Positions 42,144 to 50,480 of a stretch of 50,494 nucleotides of DNA are shown in pieces (position 1 is the first letter of the stretch; every line of letters starts with the position of its first letter). The notes beneath the pieces are model-generated. The model worked only from the letters and a program-made list of their open reading frames with translations, ran no database searches and was not told the DNA's origin. This stretch comes from a virus, in IMG/VR virus record IMGVR_UViG_3300013132_000070, positions 1 through 50,494 of that record; one strand, 5' to 3'. The translations under genes were made by a program, and so were the position numbers.

Positions 42144-43121
42144 TTACAGTATCAATCCGTGTTCATTCAGCTCCTCATCCAGATGGATCTTTTTCGTGAT
42201 CGCACTGGTAGTATGCTCATCGATTTCTTTGATCAGTTTTGTCAACCGATCGATGACGCTGGGGAAATACCCGGCGACTGTCACGATGTGGAGTGGCAAG
42301 TCGACCGTGATGGCATCTTTGAGTTTATCGTCGATGTAGCCCGTGGCACGATAGCCTACCGGGATCCCGATCGCTGCATCGGTCTGGGCATCGGAAATGG
42401 AGACTGCCGAGATCACATTATGACCCCGAGCGATCTCGACATTCTTGGAGTAAAACTCCAGATGCGACAGTTGGGGTTCGATCGCCGTCACTTTCTGATA
42501 ATTCAAAAAGTTCGACAGATCCGCCGAATCCAGTTCGTGGTTCTGTCCGGAAAAGATCGCAGCCAGCAACACGATGATGGTCTGGACTTTCTGATCCACG
42601 CTACCCCGCGGTGTCGCCGAGCTGTTCTCGTAGTAGACCATGTTGACCGGCTTTTCTACTTTACGGGCACAGGCTTCGTAGCCTTTAAGGGTTTTCATGG
42701 TGTTATCGACTTCTATGCGGCTGTCGGTACTGCCAATTGTGATGACGATTAGCTGTGCGTCTTTGGTCATTAGTTGACCGGCGACGATCGGACCGATGAC
42801 TGAGCCAGAGCCCCCAGAGGCGCTGTGAACTATGACATTGATATCCCCGGGCTTGTACCGATGTAAGATTTCTTTCGCCCGCTCAGCGATCGCTGACGCA
42901 TTGCTATCACGCTTCTTGCCAGACCCATCTCGATCTTCGATCAAATACACCCGCTCATCCGAGATATCCAAGCCAGCTCTCTTGAAATTACTGGCACTCG
43001 TATCTATAAATACGGGTTTAAAGGCGGCAAAGCCGTCGCTGGGCCGATCGGCATGCCGCATCAGCTGCGACACGATGTTGATGCCGGCCCCACCAGCTGC
43101 GTAGATATTCATGGTATTCAT
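42144..43121 (-). CDS. phuZ: PhuZ-like phage tubulin
   Basis: 325 residues. Tubulin/FtsZ features: 'AAGGAGINIV' (8-17) for the nucleotide-binding N-terminus, the T4 glycine loop SASGGSGSVIG (100-110; tubulin signature GGGTGTG variant), a T6/H7 region 'DSADLSNFLNYQKV' and an acidic C-terminal tail 'DEELNEHGLIL', as PhuZ tails that mediate filament contacts. Short for an FtsZ, as PhuZ is. In nucleus-forming phages PhuZ filaments centre and rotate the phage nucleus and carry capsids. AAGAGGTACC precedes ATG 43121; MNIYAAGG at 43112 is an alternative start. Confidence 0.92.
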   Translation of the reverse strand: MNTMNIYAAGGAGINIVSQLMRHADRPSDGFAAFKPVFIDTSASNFKRAGLDISDERVYLIEDRDGSGKKRDSNASAIAERAKEILHRYKPGDINVIVHSASGGSGSVIGPIVAGQLMTKDAQLIVITIGSTDSRIEVDNTMKTLKGYEACARKVEKPVNMVYYENSSATPRGSVDQKVQTIIVLLAAIFSGQNHELDSADLSNFLNYQKVTAIEPQLSHLEFYSKNVEIARGHNVISAVSISDAQTDAAIGIPVGYRATGYIDDKLKDAITVDLPLHIVTVAGYFPSVIDRLTKLIKEIDEHTTSAITKKIHLDEELNEHGLIL

Positions 43122-43150
43122 TCAGGTACCTCTTTGGTTTGGTAATGGAT

Positions 43151-43660
43151 TCAATCATTCAGCGATAAAGAGCTCGGTATGAACTCCTTATATTCGGACA
43201 TCGTCGATTCGACTATCGCGACATAATGCGTTAATCGTTTCGACCGGTAGCCAGTATAACACTTCAATGTATCTCGACGCGAGACACCGCGTTGGCGACA
43301 TTCTTGCAAGACGCCTCCTCCGACTTTTACGGCTGTCGGGATATGAAACAAGTTGCAAGATTTGACTCGCCGACAATGGTACCTGGGCATGATTTGCATC
43401 AGCCCCATCGCACCTTGACGACTTCTGGCGTGAACATGAAAACGAGACTCGGTCTGCATGACACCCACGAGCAGACTCACCGGCAGATGCTGGACTCTCG
43501 CTTGTTCATGGATCGCACGAGCGATCCGTCGTGCCGTACTCTTTTTCATTTTGCTTTGAGCCAAGATCCACTTTTCAGTTTTAATTGGGCTCGCTGCATA
43601 ACTAGTCAGAGATACTGACAAGCCGATCAACAGTACGGATACATATTTCAGTAAGGTCAT
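43151..43660 (-). CDS. Lytic transglycosylase (SLT-type) with signal peptide
   Basis: 169 residues. Residues 1 to about 23 form a signal peptide ending SYAAS. The catalytic part has 'GVMQTESRFHVHARSRQGAMGL' with E71 as acid, and 'GLMQIMPR', typical of Slt/lysozyme-like transglycosylases that cleave the GlcNAc-MurNAc bond of peptidoglycan. It would act in the periplasm during infection or lysis. It lies 30 nt upstream of phuZ, transcribed with it. The signal peptide points to a secreted endolysin-like role rather than a virion enzyme; either is possible. Confidence 0.82.
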   Translation of the reverse strand: MTLLKYVSVLLIGLSVSLTSYAASPIKTEKWILAQSKMKKSTARRIARAIHEQARVQHLPVSLLVGVMQTESRFHVHARSRQGAMGLMQIMPRYHCRRVKSCNLFHIPTAVKVGGGVLQECRQRGVSRRDTLKCYTGYRSKRLTHYVAIVESTMSEYKEFIPSSLSLND

Positions 43661-43711
43661 AAAGCCTCCTATCGTTTAAACTCAAGCAAGATAGACTACG
43701 GATGTCAATCT

Positions 43712-43733
43712 CACCGGTAGTATATGATGCCAA
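43712..43733 (-). promoter_or_regulatory. Promoter-like CATATACTACC motif upstream of the transglycosylase
   Basis: Minus strand GGCATCATATACTACCGG, about 55 nt before ATG 43660, directly after the terminator of the preceding operon. Probably drives transglycosylase and phuZ. Confidence 0.45.
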
Positions 43734-43776
43734 ATTCCTCTTGAATATAAGGCTCATCCAGATAAGCGCATCGTCT

Positions 43777-43820
43777 AAAAAAATACATACGCCATAGTGG
43801 AGGGCCATTAGACCCTCCAC
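43777..43820 (-). terminator. Terminator after 43847
   Basis: Minus strand: GTGGAGGG...CCCTCCAC, then TATGGCGTATGTA and TTTTTTT. Stem, UAUGGCG, spacer, U-tract. Confidence 0.8.
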
Positions 43821-43846
43821 ATAACAGGCTCACTCGATTAATCGAC

Positions 43847-44452
43847 CTAACTTTCTACGTCCATCACGATCGTTGCTAGTTTACTTAAAAAGTAACGGAC
43901 ACTCTCAGCGTAATGATCACGATTCTCAATGTCTACCGCATACTGCTCCCGCTCAGCTGGAGATGCCGTACGCGAGTCATACGCCGCGATCCGATGCATC
44001 CGAGGCCGGACACACCGCATACCCCGCCGGACGTCCTCGGTCAACGGGACACCCAGATAGGCATCTGCCGTCTCGATAGCAAGATCACTCGCTATAAACG
44101 CCATCACCCGCCCCCAACCGACCTCCGGTAATGGCGGTACTACCGGTGGCAACACCAATGACTCTAACGTCTCTAAGCGATGCTGATACTGATTTACCAG
44201 TTCAACCTCGATCTGCGGTAGTCTTTTATTTAAGTACGCATCGATTCGCTCGATCACTGCCGTACTTACCCGCTCGATAGTTTCCTCTGTCGCATTCTGT
44301 GCATGCATACATGCCTGGATCTCCTGAACGATTGGATCATTCGCCCAATCTATCATGACCGTTTCACGCAGACTATTTTGCACGATCATCGAGACATCGA
44401 TCGGCGTCACTGTTTGCGTGGTGATCTCACGCCCACATTGTCTCATGGTCAT
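43847..44452 (-). CDS. Unknown protein, paralogue-like N-terminus to 44427
   Basis: 201 residues from MTMRQCGREI. N-terminus 'MTM...TPIDVSMIVQNSLRETV' matches the neighbour's 'MTM...EPIDVSSVLDEAHVAVT' in spacing. Then a helical part with 'RIDAYLNKRLPQIEVELV' and 'PPVVPPLP' linker. It overlaps the end of the upstream gene by 26 nt. Function unknown; probably duplicated from the neighbour. Confidence 0.5.
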   Translation of the reverse strand: MTMRQCGREITTQTVTPIDVSMIVQNSLRETVMIDWANDPIVQEIQACMHAQNATEETIERVSTAVIERIDAYLNKRLPQIEVELVNQYQHRLETLESLVLPPVVPPLPEVGWGRVMAFIASDLAIETADAYLGVPLTEDVRRGMRCVRPRMHRIAAYDSRTASPAEREQYAVDIENRDHYAESVRYFLSKLATIVMDVES

Positions 44453-44759
44453 GATCGTCAGCCCCCTTCATACGCCCTAATCCATACTGTGTCAATCCCG
44501 TACGGACCACCAACCGCCCGTATTCATCCGTATAAAATTCCCCTATACCTATACACCGGTGAGGCTTATCCTCCTTATACTCCTCGATTGGCTCTCCTTC
44601 CACCGAAATCGATAGATCCGACATGTCGCCAGATGTCTTTAAGGTGTCTGTCACTGCCACATGGGCCTCATCTAACACAGATGAGACATCGATAGGCTCG
44701 ATCGCCTCATGATGTATGCTAGCCAGCTTATTCGGTATAATACGTAATGCCATCGTCAT
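44427..44759 (-). CDS. Unknown small protein with the PIDVS motif
   Basis: 110 residues from MTMALRIIPNKLAS at 44759 with AGAGAAGTG before it; earlier ATGs (44852, 44792) would translate a hairpin and promoter-like region. Contains EPIDVSSVL. C-terminus is acidic/His-rich (DDHDHETMW). Function unknown. Confidence 0.45.
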   Translation of the reverse strand: MTMALRIIPNKLASIHHEAIEPIDVSSVLDEAHVAVTDTLKTSGDMSDLSISVEGEPIEEYKEDKPHRCIGIGEFYTDEYGRLVVRTGLTQYGLGRMKGADDHDHETMWA

Positions 44760-44774
44760 CACTTCTCTCTTGTT

Positions 44775-44819
44775 AAAAAATACAAAGGGCATAAATGACC
44801 GATCCCTCACGGGTCGGTC
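44775..44819 (-). terminator. Hairpin in the leader of 44759
   Basis: Stem GACCGACCC/GGGATCGGTC, then ATTTATGCCCTTTGTA and TTTTTT. It lies between the CATATATTGG motif (44826-44835) and the ATG, so it acts as an attenuator or stops readthrough. Confidence 0.55.
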
Positions 44820-44852
44820 ATAGCCAATATATGTCGGTGTTTTTATCTTCAA

Positions 44853-45296
44853 TCAATTCTAGCATCCAACGCACTTTATCGATATGCTCGGTCCTACTGA
44901 CCTCACATGCCTACGGCTCTTAATGTTTATTCTATACCTACCGCCACCCTCTACCAGAGCAAACCTAAACATTAGAATAAACAAATATAAACTTTATACA
45001 CATAATAGCATATAGAGATAAAATTTTATTCAATACTGCTAATAATTTGGACGACTAATTTCAGTCGGCCGCATGAGAGCTCATGGACAGAACGAGCGAG
45101 GCACGAGCGAGAGATGGACAGGAGATCGAGTGCATTAAGCCATCACAACACCTACTCTAGTCTTAATTTATAGACTCAAAAAGCGGGAGGGGGGGGCGAA
45201 GCCCCCCCCTTCTGATTTTTGCTCTATATGAAATACCCGCAAGTAAACATACAATAATAATTTATTTATTTTTTTATCACCACTGGAAGCCTAGAC
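44853..45296. other. AT-rich intergenic region between minus and plus blocks
   Basis: 444 nt without a gene. AT-rich stretches (about 44950-45060 and 45235-45285), a GAGCGAG-GCAC-GAGCGAG repeat near 45094-45112, and the 10-bp GC hairpin at 45188-45210. It divides the minus-strand block from the plus-strand structural block. No iteron array or clear origin was recognised. Confidence 0.5.
45188..45210. terminator. Very strong GC hairpin in the divergent region
   Basis: A + eight G + C, GAA loop, G + eight C + T: a 10-bp stem with a 3-nt loop, followed on plus by TCTGATTTTTG and on minus by CCCGCTTTTTG. Symmetric enough to stop transcription both ways. Confidence 0.55.
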
Positions 45297-45860
45297 ATGA
45301 GCACCGCAATTACCGACTTACAGCTGGATCCAGCTTCTGATAGTCAGAAGGATGTATCGCAGACAACTGTTAAAGAATCTACAACAGAGAAGTCCTCTGC
45401 TACTCCGTCTAAGGAAAAGACAGTTGAAACGATCGTGCTGGATGGACCATTATCGACGATCTATACTCAAGCTTTGCAAGTAGCCTACTCTAAGCAACGT
45501 CCGTTGCAGGATGATACCGATACCACAATAGCTAAAGAGAAGATGGCCATCGATGCGAGTATGATGGGTGTTATGGAGGTAGTGGATAAACAAGCCGTGT
45601 ATAGCCCGAAACCCTTATACATCTATGTGACGGATGATGAACACTTGACGGATAAGCAGGCGGAGACGCCGTCGACCGCTGAGACGTTTGATCGCTTACG
45701 GGTAGCGACTGAATCACGGCAATATAATGGCATTTGGTTCTGTGCAGAAGATGGGTACAAGTTAAGCCGTGCACAATGCCTTCTGAGCGATTTTATTCAG
45801 CAGTCGGGGGGTAGAGTGTTTTATAGTAAAGAGAGCCTCTGGCGGGCTCTGGGACTGTGA
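45297..45860 (+). CDS. Unknown protein, disordered Ser/Thr-rich N-terminus
   Basis: 187 residues. Residues 1 to about 45 are Ser/Thr/Lys-rich and disordered; the rest is folded ('IYVTDDEHLTDKQAETPS', 'GIWFCAEDGYKLSRAQCLL', in parts). First gene of the plus block, 1 nt before the next ATG. No family recognised. Confidence 0.55.
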   Translation: MSTAITDLQLDPASDSQKDVSQTTVKESTTEKSSATPSKEKTVETIVLDGPLSTIYTQALQVAYSKQRPLQDDTDTTIAKEKMAIDASMMGVMEVVDKQAVYSPKPLYIYVTDDEHLTDKQAETPSTAETFDRLRVATESRQYNGIWFCAEDGYKLSRAQCLLSDFIQQSGGRVFYSKESLWRALGL

Positions 45861-45861
45861 T

Positions 45862-47088
45862 ATGGCCACTCTAAAGCAAGTCTTCGATGAAGTCTTTCGG
45901 CACGTGAAGTTTAACAGGGCTTTGGCGCATCAGCAGTACCTGTTCCATACCGGCTTTATGAACAAGAACGACGAGCATTTGCTGTTCTTCAGTGGTAAAT
46001 TGACAGGGGTGCATTTTATTCGCTTCACCCCAAAGGACTTCGATGTTTTTTACAACGATCTGCTGGATGTCGATCTAGGGAATGTGAAGCATGCGATCTC
46101 GATGGTCGAAGCGATCGACCCGCGCTGGGTGATCGCCAGTGACGCCTTTAACTTAGTGACGATGTATATGGTACATCGGTGGTTAACGACGCCGGCGTTG
46201 GATGATAAATCCCGAGAGCAGGCAGCGACCGGTGCAGCAATAATCTTCTTCTATCGATCCGCAGCAGCGATGTTGAACGAATGGTTTCGGTATCCGGTCG
46301 ATGTCGCGTTAGCAGAAGCGACGTATGCGAACCTCAGTAATCGGTTTTTGATTCGTAAGTTAGACAGCTGGCAGGATGTGATGCTGTATAGGGCGACTGA
46401 GATCGTTAAACAAGAAAGTGTACACCGGAAGACGTATGAGTCGTTTAACGACGACTATGCAGTCGTCCAGCTGGTCAACGATGCCCGGGGACGAATGGCC
46501 GACATCATTAAGAACATCTACGCCGAGATGATGAAAGCGCATAAACGCGGGGAGCGATTAAAGACCAGCAGCGATATGTCGGTGAATCTGGACGGCGACG
46601 AGATTTTAAAAGACAAGAGTCACGGGCTGTCGGATTATTCGCAGTATCTATTCTCCATCATTCACGATGAAGCCTCCTTTATCAAAGCGGAGTTGGTGGA
46701 TATCGTAGCCAAGATCATGCCGACGATGCAGACGCGAGGCTTTCGAGCGTGTTTAGAATGGATGAGTGAGTATTGCGGACACAAGCAGTATGATGTGATT
46801 CAAGACTTTATCGAGCTGACGTTGATTCACAGCTACCATTACTTCTTGACCCATGAGTACATGGTCATCAACAGTCGGGATATCTCGGGCCTCCTGGGCC
46901 GTCTGAAGAACATTTATGTCAGTAGCCGGAGTACCGATGTCGATCTCATGAAACTGCGTGAGATGGGCTCTCAGATCGTCCAGCATGCCACCGGTAAGAC
47001 CAACGAACAATCGACGGCGGCGATTCGGACGGGACTGTTACTGTACTTGACCTTACGGACGTATACGCGTCATCATTATGCAGGATGA
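45862..47088 (+). CDS. Virion-type protein of the terminase block
   Basis: 408 residues; long helical segments ('YRSAAAMLNEWFRYPVDVAL', 'ADIIKNIYAEMMKAHKRGER', in parts), 'TGKTNEQSTAAIRTGLLLYL' near the end. It overlaps the start of the next gene. Position between the intergenic boundary and terL suggests a head or structural role; family unnamed. Confidence 0.55.
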   Translation: MATLKQVFDEVFRHVKFNRALAHQQYLFHTGFMNKNDEHLLFFSGKLTGVHFIRFTPKDFDVFYNDLLDVDLGNVKHAISMVEAIDPRWVIASDAFNLVTMYMVHRWLTTPALDDKSREQAATGAAIIFFYRSAAAMLNEWFRYPVDVALAEATYANLSNRFLIRKLDSWQDVMLYRATEIVKQESVHRKTYESFNDDYAVVQLVNDARGRMADIIKNIYAEMMKAHKRGERLKTSSDMSVNLDGDEILKDKSHGLSDYSQYLFSIIHDEASFIKAELVDIVAKIMPTMQTRGFRACLEWMSEYCGHKQYDVIQDFIELTLIHSYHYFLTHEYMVINSRDISGLLGRLKNIYVSSRSTDVDLMKLREMGSQIVQHATGKTNEQSTAAIRTGLLLYLTLRTYTRHHYAG

Positions 47089-47125
47089 CAAAACTGCATC
47101 ACTTCCGACTAACTCAGAGAGTAGC

Positions 47126-47656
47126 ATGACTTCACCGAAACAAAGTAAACAGCTTTACATCAACCTAGACCAATTTATCGTCGATCGAATCGATGGGCCT
47201 ATGCGGCATCAGATGGCCTGTGTGACTACTAAAGAAGTAAAATACGATGTGGTCGATATCAATCCGTTTTTTGATCGGCTAGTCCGTCCCCCAGAGGGCT
47301 ATACGGTAAATATCTGGTATGCTGACTGTTGGAAAATATGGCAACGTTCGGCACGCAAAGCCTGGCTGATGGATCAATTGTTACAGTGGGCTAAAGATGC
47401 ACGACACCGTCAAACCTTGGCATACGAGCTAGGCCATGGGTTTCTGCTGCTTAATCCAGCATTTGCTGAACAGTTGATTCCGCAGTGGTGTGCCAGTATC
47501 CTAAACCGAATACAGTGGTGTGGATGGGTGCCAAGAGCCGTCCGCAGTTTCGATAATTCGGCGGGTTTTATTAACTGTTTTCCGGTGATGGAAAATGGCA
47601 CACTGATTCAGGTATTGCTATTGCGGTCTGGTGAACTTGTCGCACTACAGAAATAA
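47126..47656 (+). CDS. Unknown structural-type protein
   Basis: 176 residues from MTSPKQSKQLYINL, with AGAGAGTAGC before it; an in-frame ATG at 47078 would add 16 residues but has no ribosome site and overlaps the upstream gene. Trp/Cys-rich, 'WCASILNRIQWCGWVPRAV', ending beta-like 'GTLIQVLLLRSGELVAL'. Function unknown. Confidence 0.5.
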   Translation: MTSPKQSKQLYINLDQFIVDRIDGPMRHQMACVTTKEVKYDVVDINPFFDRLVRPPEGYTVNIWYADCWKIWQRSARKAWLMDQLLQWAKDARHRQTLAYELGHGFLLLNPAFAEQLIPQWCASILNRIQWCGWVPRAVRSFDNSAGFINCFPVMENGTLIQVLLLRSGELVALQK

Positions 47657-47705
47657 AAAAATAACGGCATAGAGCCTGCTGGAGCTTTTACGCTCCAGCA
47701 GGCTC
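47655..47705. terminator. Bidirectional terminator, convergent genes
   Basis: 14-bp perfect stem GAGCCTGCTGGAGC / GCTCCAGCAGGCTC with a 6-nt loop. On the minus strand (gene at 47717) it is followed by TATGCCGTTA and TTTTTTT; on the plus by TTATGTCGC. Confidence 0.85.
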
Positions 47706-47716
47706 TTATGTCGCTA

Positions 47717-48109
47717 TTACTCTAACCACATATCGGTGACAGTCTCTGTCGAATTGAAGGCATCGGTTTCCAAACTTGGTGCATCCTTTTCTTTGACCAT
47801 GTGATAGCTAAGGATCCAAAACGATCGATCCCAGCGCTCCCGGCCATTTTCGACTGGGACGGCATAGACGTACAGTCGATTGATGGATATCTCAGGTCGC
47901 AAAATGAGATCTCGCTTGGCCTCTACACAGTCCTTATCATCGATCAGCTTCGGGATGGCCGTGACGTTGGCATTGATATGAGCGGTATGCACCGCTTTGA
48001 TCGCTTCTTCACTATTACACAACAGTACGTGATAATCCATACTAAGACGGTAGTCCGCCTGACAGGTGAATGAGGTGATGAGAGCGAGTACGAATAAAAG
48101 AGTGCGCAT
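47717..48109 (-). CDS. Secreted/periplasmic protein with signal peptide
   Basis: 130 residues. Residues 1 to about 17 are a signal peptide (MRTLLFVLALITSFTC) with a Cys at about 16, so it may be a lipoprotein or an exported protein with disulfides (three further Cys). The rest is mixed and mildly basic/acidic. It stands alone on the minus strand between plus-strand structural genes and terL. It may act against the envelope or superinfecting phage (speculative). Confidence 0.55.
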   Translation of the reverse strand: MRTLLFVLALITSFTCQADYRLSMDYHVLLCNSEEAIKAVHTAHINANVTAIPKLIDDKDCVEAKRDLILRPEISINRLYVYAVPVENGRERWDRSFWILSYHMVKEKDAPSLETDAFNSTETVTDMWLE

Positions 48110-48148
48110 GGGTATATACCTAGAAACAAAGGATGGAAATATCGGTCA

Positions 48149-48162
48149 GGCACAGTATATGC
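48149..48162. promoter_or_regulatory. CATATACTGTG motif between 48109 and terL
   Basis: Minus strand GCATATACTGTGC about 45 nt before ATG 48109, and 65 nt before terL on plus. It matches the recurrent motif, which is nearly palindromic at its core. Confidence 0.4.
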
Positions 48163-48222
48163 GACTGTCCTCTTTTTCAATCCAGGCATGGTATAGACGT
48201 TTTAATCCATCGAGAGCTCCTT

Positions 48223-50436
48223 ATGACTATTTTATTTTTAGACGAATGGTCACAGTACCCGAGTGCCATTGTTGACACTGCGACTGTGAATACCTCGTTC
48301 ATCCGTTACAGCGCCTTGTTGCGCGAGATGAACATTAAAAACCATGCCTTTCCTTTGCAGTTACACAATCCTTTGTTGCAGGGGGTCAATCCGTTTGATG
48401 CAAATTTGACACCTGAGCAAATCCTGATGATCGCCATCGAATCTAAAAACAATGTATTTTACTTCATGCGTGAAGTGGTACGTGTCCCGGCACCGGCAGG
48501 CCCCGGCGTGACTCACCTCTTTGCCAACCGTGGCAACATCGCTTTATTTTGGTTATTTTACAATCACATCATGACGATGCTGATACAACCGCGTCAGACC
48601 GGTAAATCCGTCTCTACCGATGCATTGCAAGTCTATTTGTTAAATGTCCGCTGTCAGAACACGACGATCAATTTGTTAACGAAAGACGATGCCCTACGCG
48701 CCCGTAACTTGGCACGGATTAAAGACATCGCAATGGAACTCCCGTGGTACATGCAGCGACGCAGTAAAAAGGATGTCGCCAATACTGAAGAGATTACGAT
48801 CGCAGCATTGAAAAACAGCTACAAAGGGTTTTTGCCTCATCAATCGCCAAAGCAGGCTTTGAATGTAGGCCGTGGTCTGACCAGCCCGATCTTCCACATC
48901 GATGAATTGGCCTTTCTTTACAATAACGAGATCATGATCCCCGCTGCATTGGCCGGCGGTGGTGCGGCTCGAGATATCGCTGCGAGTCGAGGTGAACCGT
49001 ACGGTACGATCATGACCACGACCGCCGGTAAGAAAGATGACCGGGATGGGAAGTATGCCTACCAGCGGGTCGTCAATTCGGCTATCTGGTCAGAACACTT
49101 TTATGATGTCGCTGATGCGGCTGCACTGGAGCACGTGATTCGACGTGCCTCCCCCAAAGGCACCTTGGCCGTGAATTGTACGTTCAGTCATCGTCAGTTA
49201 GGATATACGGATGAATGGCTCAAACGTAAAATGGAAGAATCTGGTGCCGTAGGCGATGATGCCGATCGTGATTTTTTTAACCGTTGGACTTCAGGTACTC
49301 AACGCCTCCCGTTACCGATTCACCTAATGGAAAGGATCCGTGAATCCCGGCAGATCGATTGTCACACCCAGATCAGTAAACCATACGGCTACGTCACTCG
49401 CTGGTATATCCCGGAAGCCCAATTAAAACCACTCATGTTACAACAGTCGACAGTGATGGGTCTAGATACGAGCGATGCCGTCGGTCGGGATGATATTGGC
49501 ATGGTGATTCGTCATGTCGTCACCGGTGAGATCGTAGCTGCTGGTAACTACAATGAAACAAACTTGATCACGTTTGCAAAATGGATTGCAGAGTTGTTGG
49601 AACAGTATCCAAAAATGACATTAATAATTGAACGGCGCTCATCTGGGGCTTCGATCCTGGATTACTTGATACTGCAGTTGGTCAGTAAAGGTATAGATCC
49701 ATTTAAGCGTCTCTACAATCGTGTCGTGCAAGATGCAGAAGAACAAAAGGAGCGGTTTAAAGAATTGCAACGGCCGTTTCATATGCGGCATCAAGAAGTC
49801 TATACGCAATACCGTAAACACTTTGGTTTTGCTACATCTGGGAGCGGCCTGACGAGCCGTACCGAGCTATACTCGACCATACTACTGGCTGCAGCAAAAA
49901 ACACCGGAGATCGCGTCAGAGACACGATACTGGTGGATCAGATTTTAGGCTTGACTACTCGTAACGGTCGCATCGATCACGGGGAAGACGATCATGACGA
50001 TGTTTGCATCGCCTGGTTGTTGACGTATTGGCTGCTGAGCAATGGCAAACATTTGGACTTTTACGGGATCGACAGTCGGGTGATCTTGCGAGAAATCAAT
50101 TCCAGTGATCCGGAAGTCGCCCCTGAAAACCTCTACCAGAAACAACTGCAACGGCAACTGCGGACCCGCATTGAGCAGCTCATCGCCGTCATTCAGAATG
50201 AGCACGACCCGTACATCAGTATGAAGTATGAACGGGAATTGATGGCACTCAGTCAGGACATCGTGTTAGAAGAAGGGGAGACGTTCAGTGTGGATAATTT
50301 GCTCAAGGAGCTCCGTGAGCAGAAGCAATTGCAGAACTCGAATCATAAGACCTCTGTCATGGGGTATAGGCCTCAGGGAGCCTCTCAGGGCTACTACCAT
50401 CGATCTCCTACGCGAGGGAGCATATACTTTGGTTAA
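48223..50436 (+). CDS. terL: Terminase large subunit
   Basis: 737 residues from MTILFLDEWSQ at 48223 with GAGAG 9 nt upstream; an ATG at 48133 is rejected. ATPase: Walker A QPRQTGKS (122-129), Walker B with catalytic Glu IFHIDE (about 223-228), 'TTTAGK' coupling motif (about 263). RNase H-like nuclease: GLDTSDAVGRDD (about 407-418) and DDHDD (about 595). This is the motor and headful nuclease that packages DNA. Last gene of the window, with Pro/Gly/Tyr-rich C-terminus. Similar to phiKZ gp25-type terminases. Confidence 0.92.
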   Translation: MTILFLDEWSQYPSAIVDTATVNTSFIRYSALLREMNIKNHAFPLQLHNPLLQGVNPFDANLTPEQILMIAIESKNNVFYFMREVVRVPAPAGPGVTHLFANRGNIALFWLFYNHIMTMLIQPRQTGKSVSTDALQVYLLNVRCQNTTINLLTKDDALRARNLARIKDIAMELPWYMQRRSKKDVANTEEITIAALKNSYKGFLPHQSPKQALNVGRGLTSPIFHIDELAFLYNNEIMIPAALAGGGAARDIAASRGEPYGTIMTTTAGKKDDRDGKYAYQRVVNSAIWSEHFYDVADAAALEHVIRRASPKGTLAVNCTFSHRQLGYTDEWLKRKMEESGAVGDDADRDFFNRWTSGTQRLPLPIHLMERIRESRQIDCHTQISKPYGYVTRWYIPEAQLKPLMLQQSTVMGLDTSDAVGRDDIGMVIRHVVTGEIVAAGNYNETNLITFAKWIAELLEQYPKMTLIIERRSSGASILDYLILQLVSKGIDPFKRLYNRVVQDAEEQKERFKELQRPFHMRHQEVYTQYRKHFGFATSGSGLTSRTELYSTILLAAAKNTGDRVRDTILVDQILGLTTRNGRIDHGEDDHDDVCIAWLLTYWLLSNGKHLDFYGIDSRVILREINSSDPEVAPENLYQKQLQRQLRTRIEQLIAVIQNEHDPYISMKYERELMALSQDIVLEEGETFSVDNLLKELREQKQLQNSNHKTSVMGYRPQGASQGYYHRSPTRGSIYFG

Positions 50437-50439
50437 AAA

Positions 50440-50480
50440 AAAGAGAGGTGATAGAAACGCCCCCACGAGGAGGCGTCGGT
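50440..50480 (-). terminator. Terminator-like hairpin after terL
   Basis: Minus strand: CGCCTCC TCGT GGGGGCG, then TTTCTATCACCTCTC and TTTTTTTT. It belongs to a minus-strand gene beyond the window edge and faces terL. Confidence 0.55.

Noticed and set aside
42159-42752. Plus-strand 197-codon frame opposite phuZ
   Set aside because: Antisense shadow; the tubulin signature is on the minus strand.
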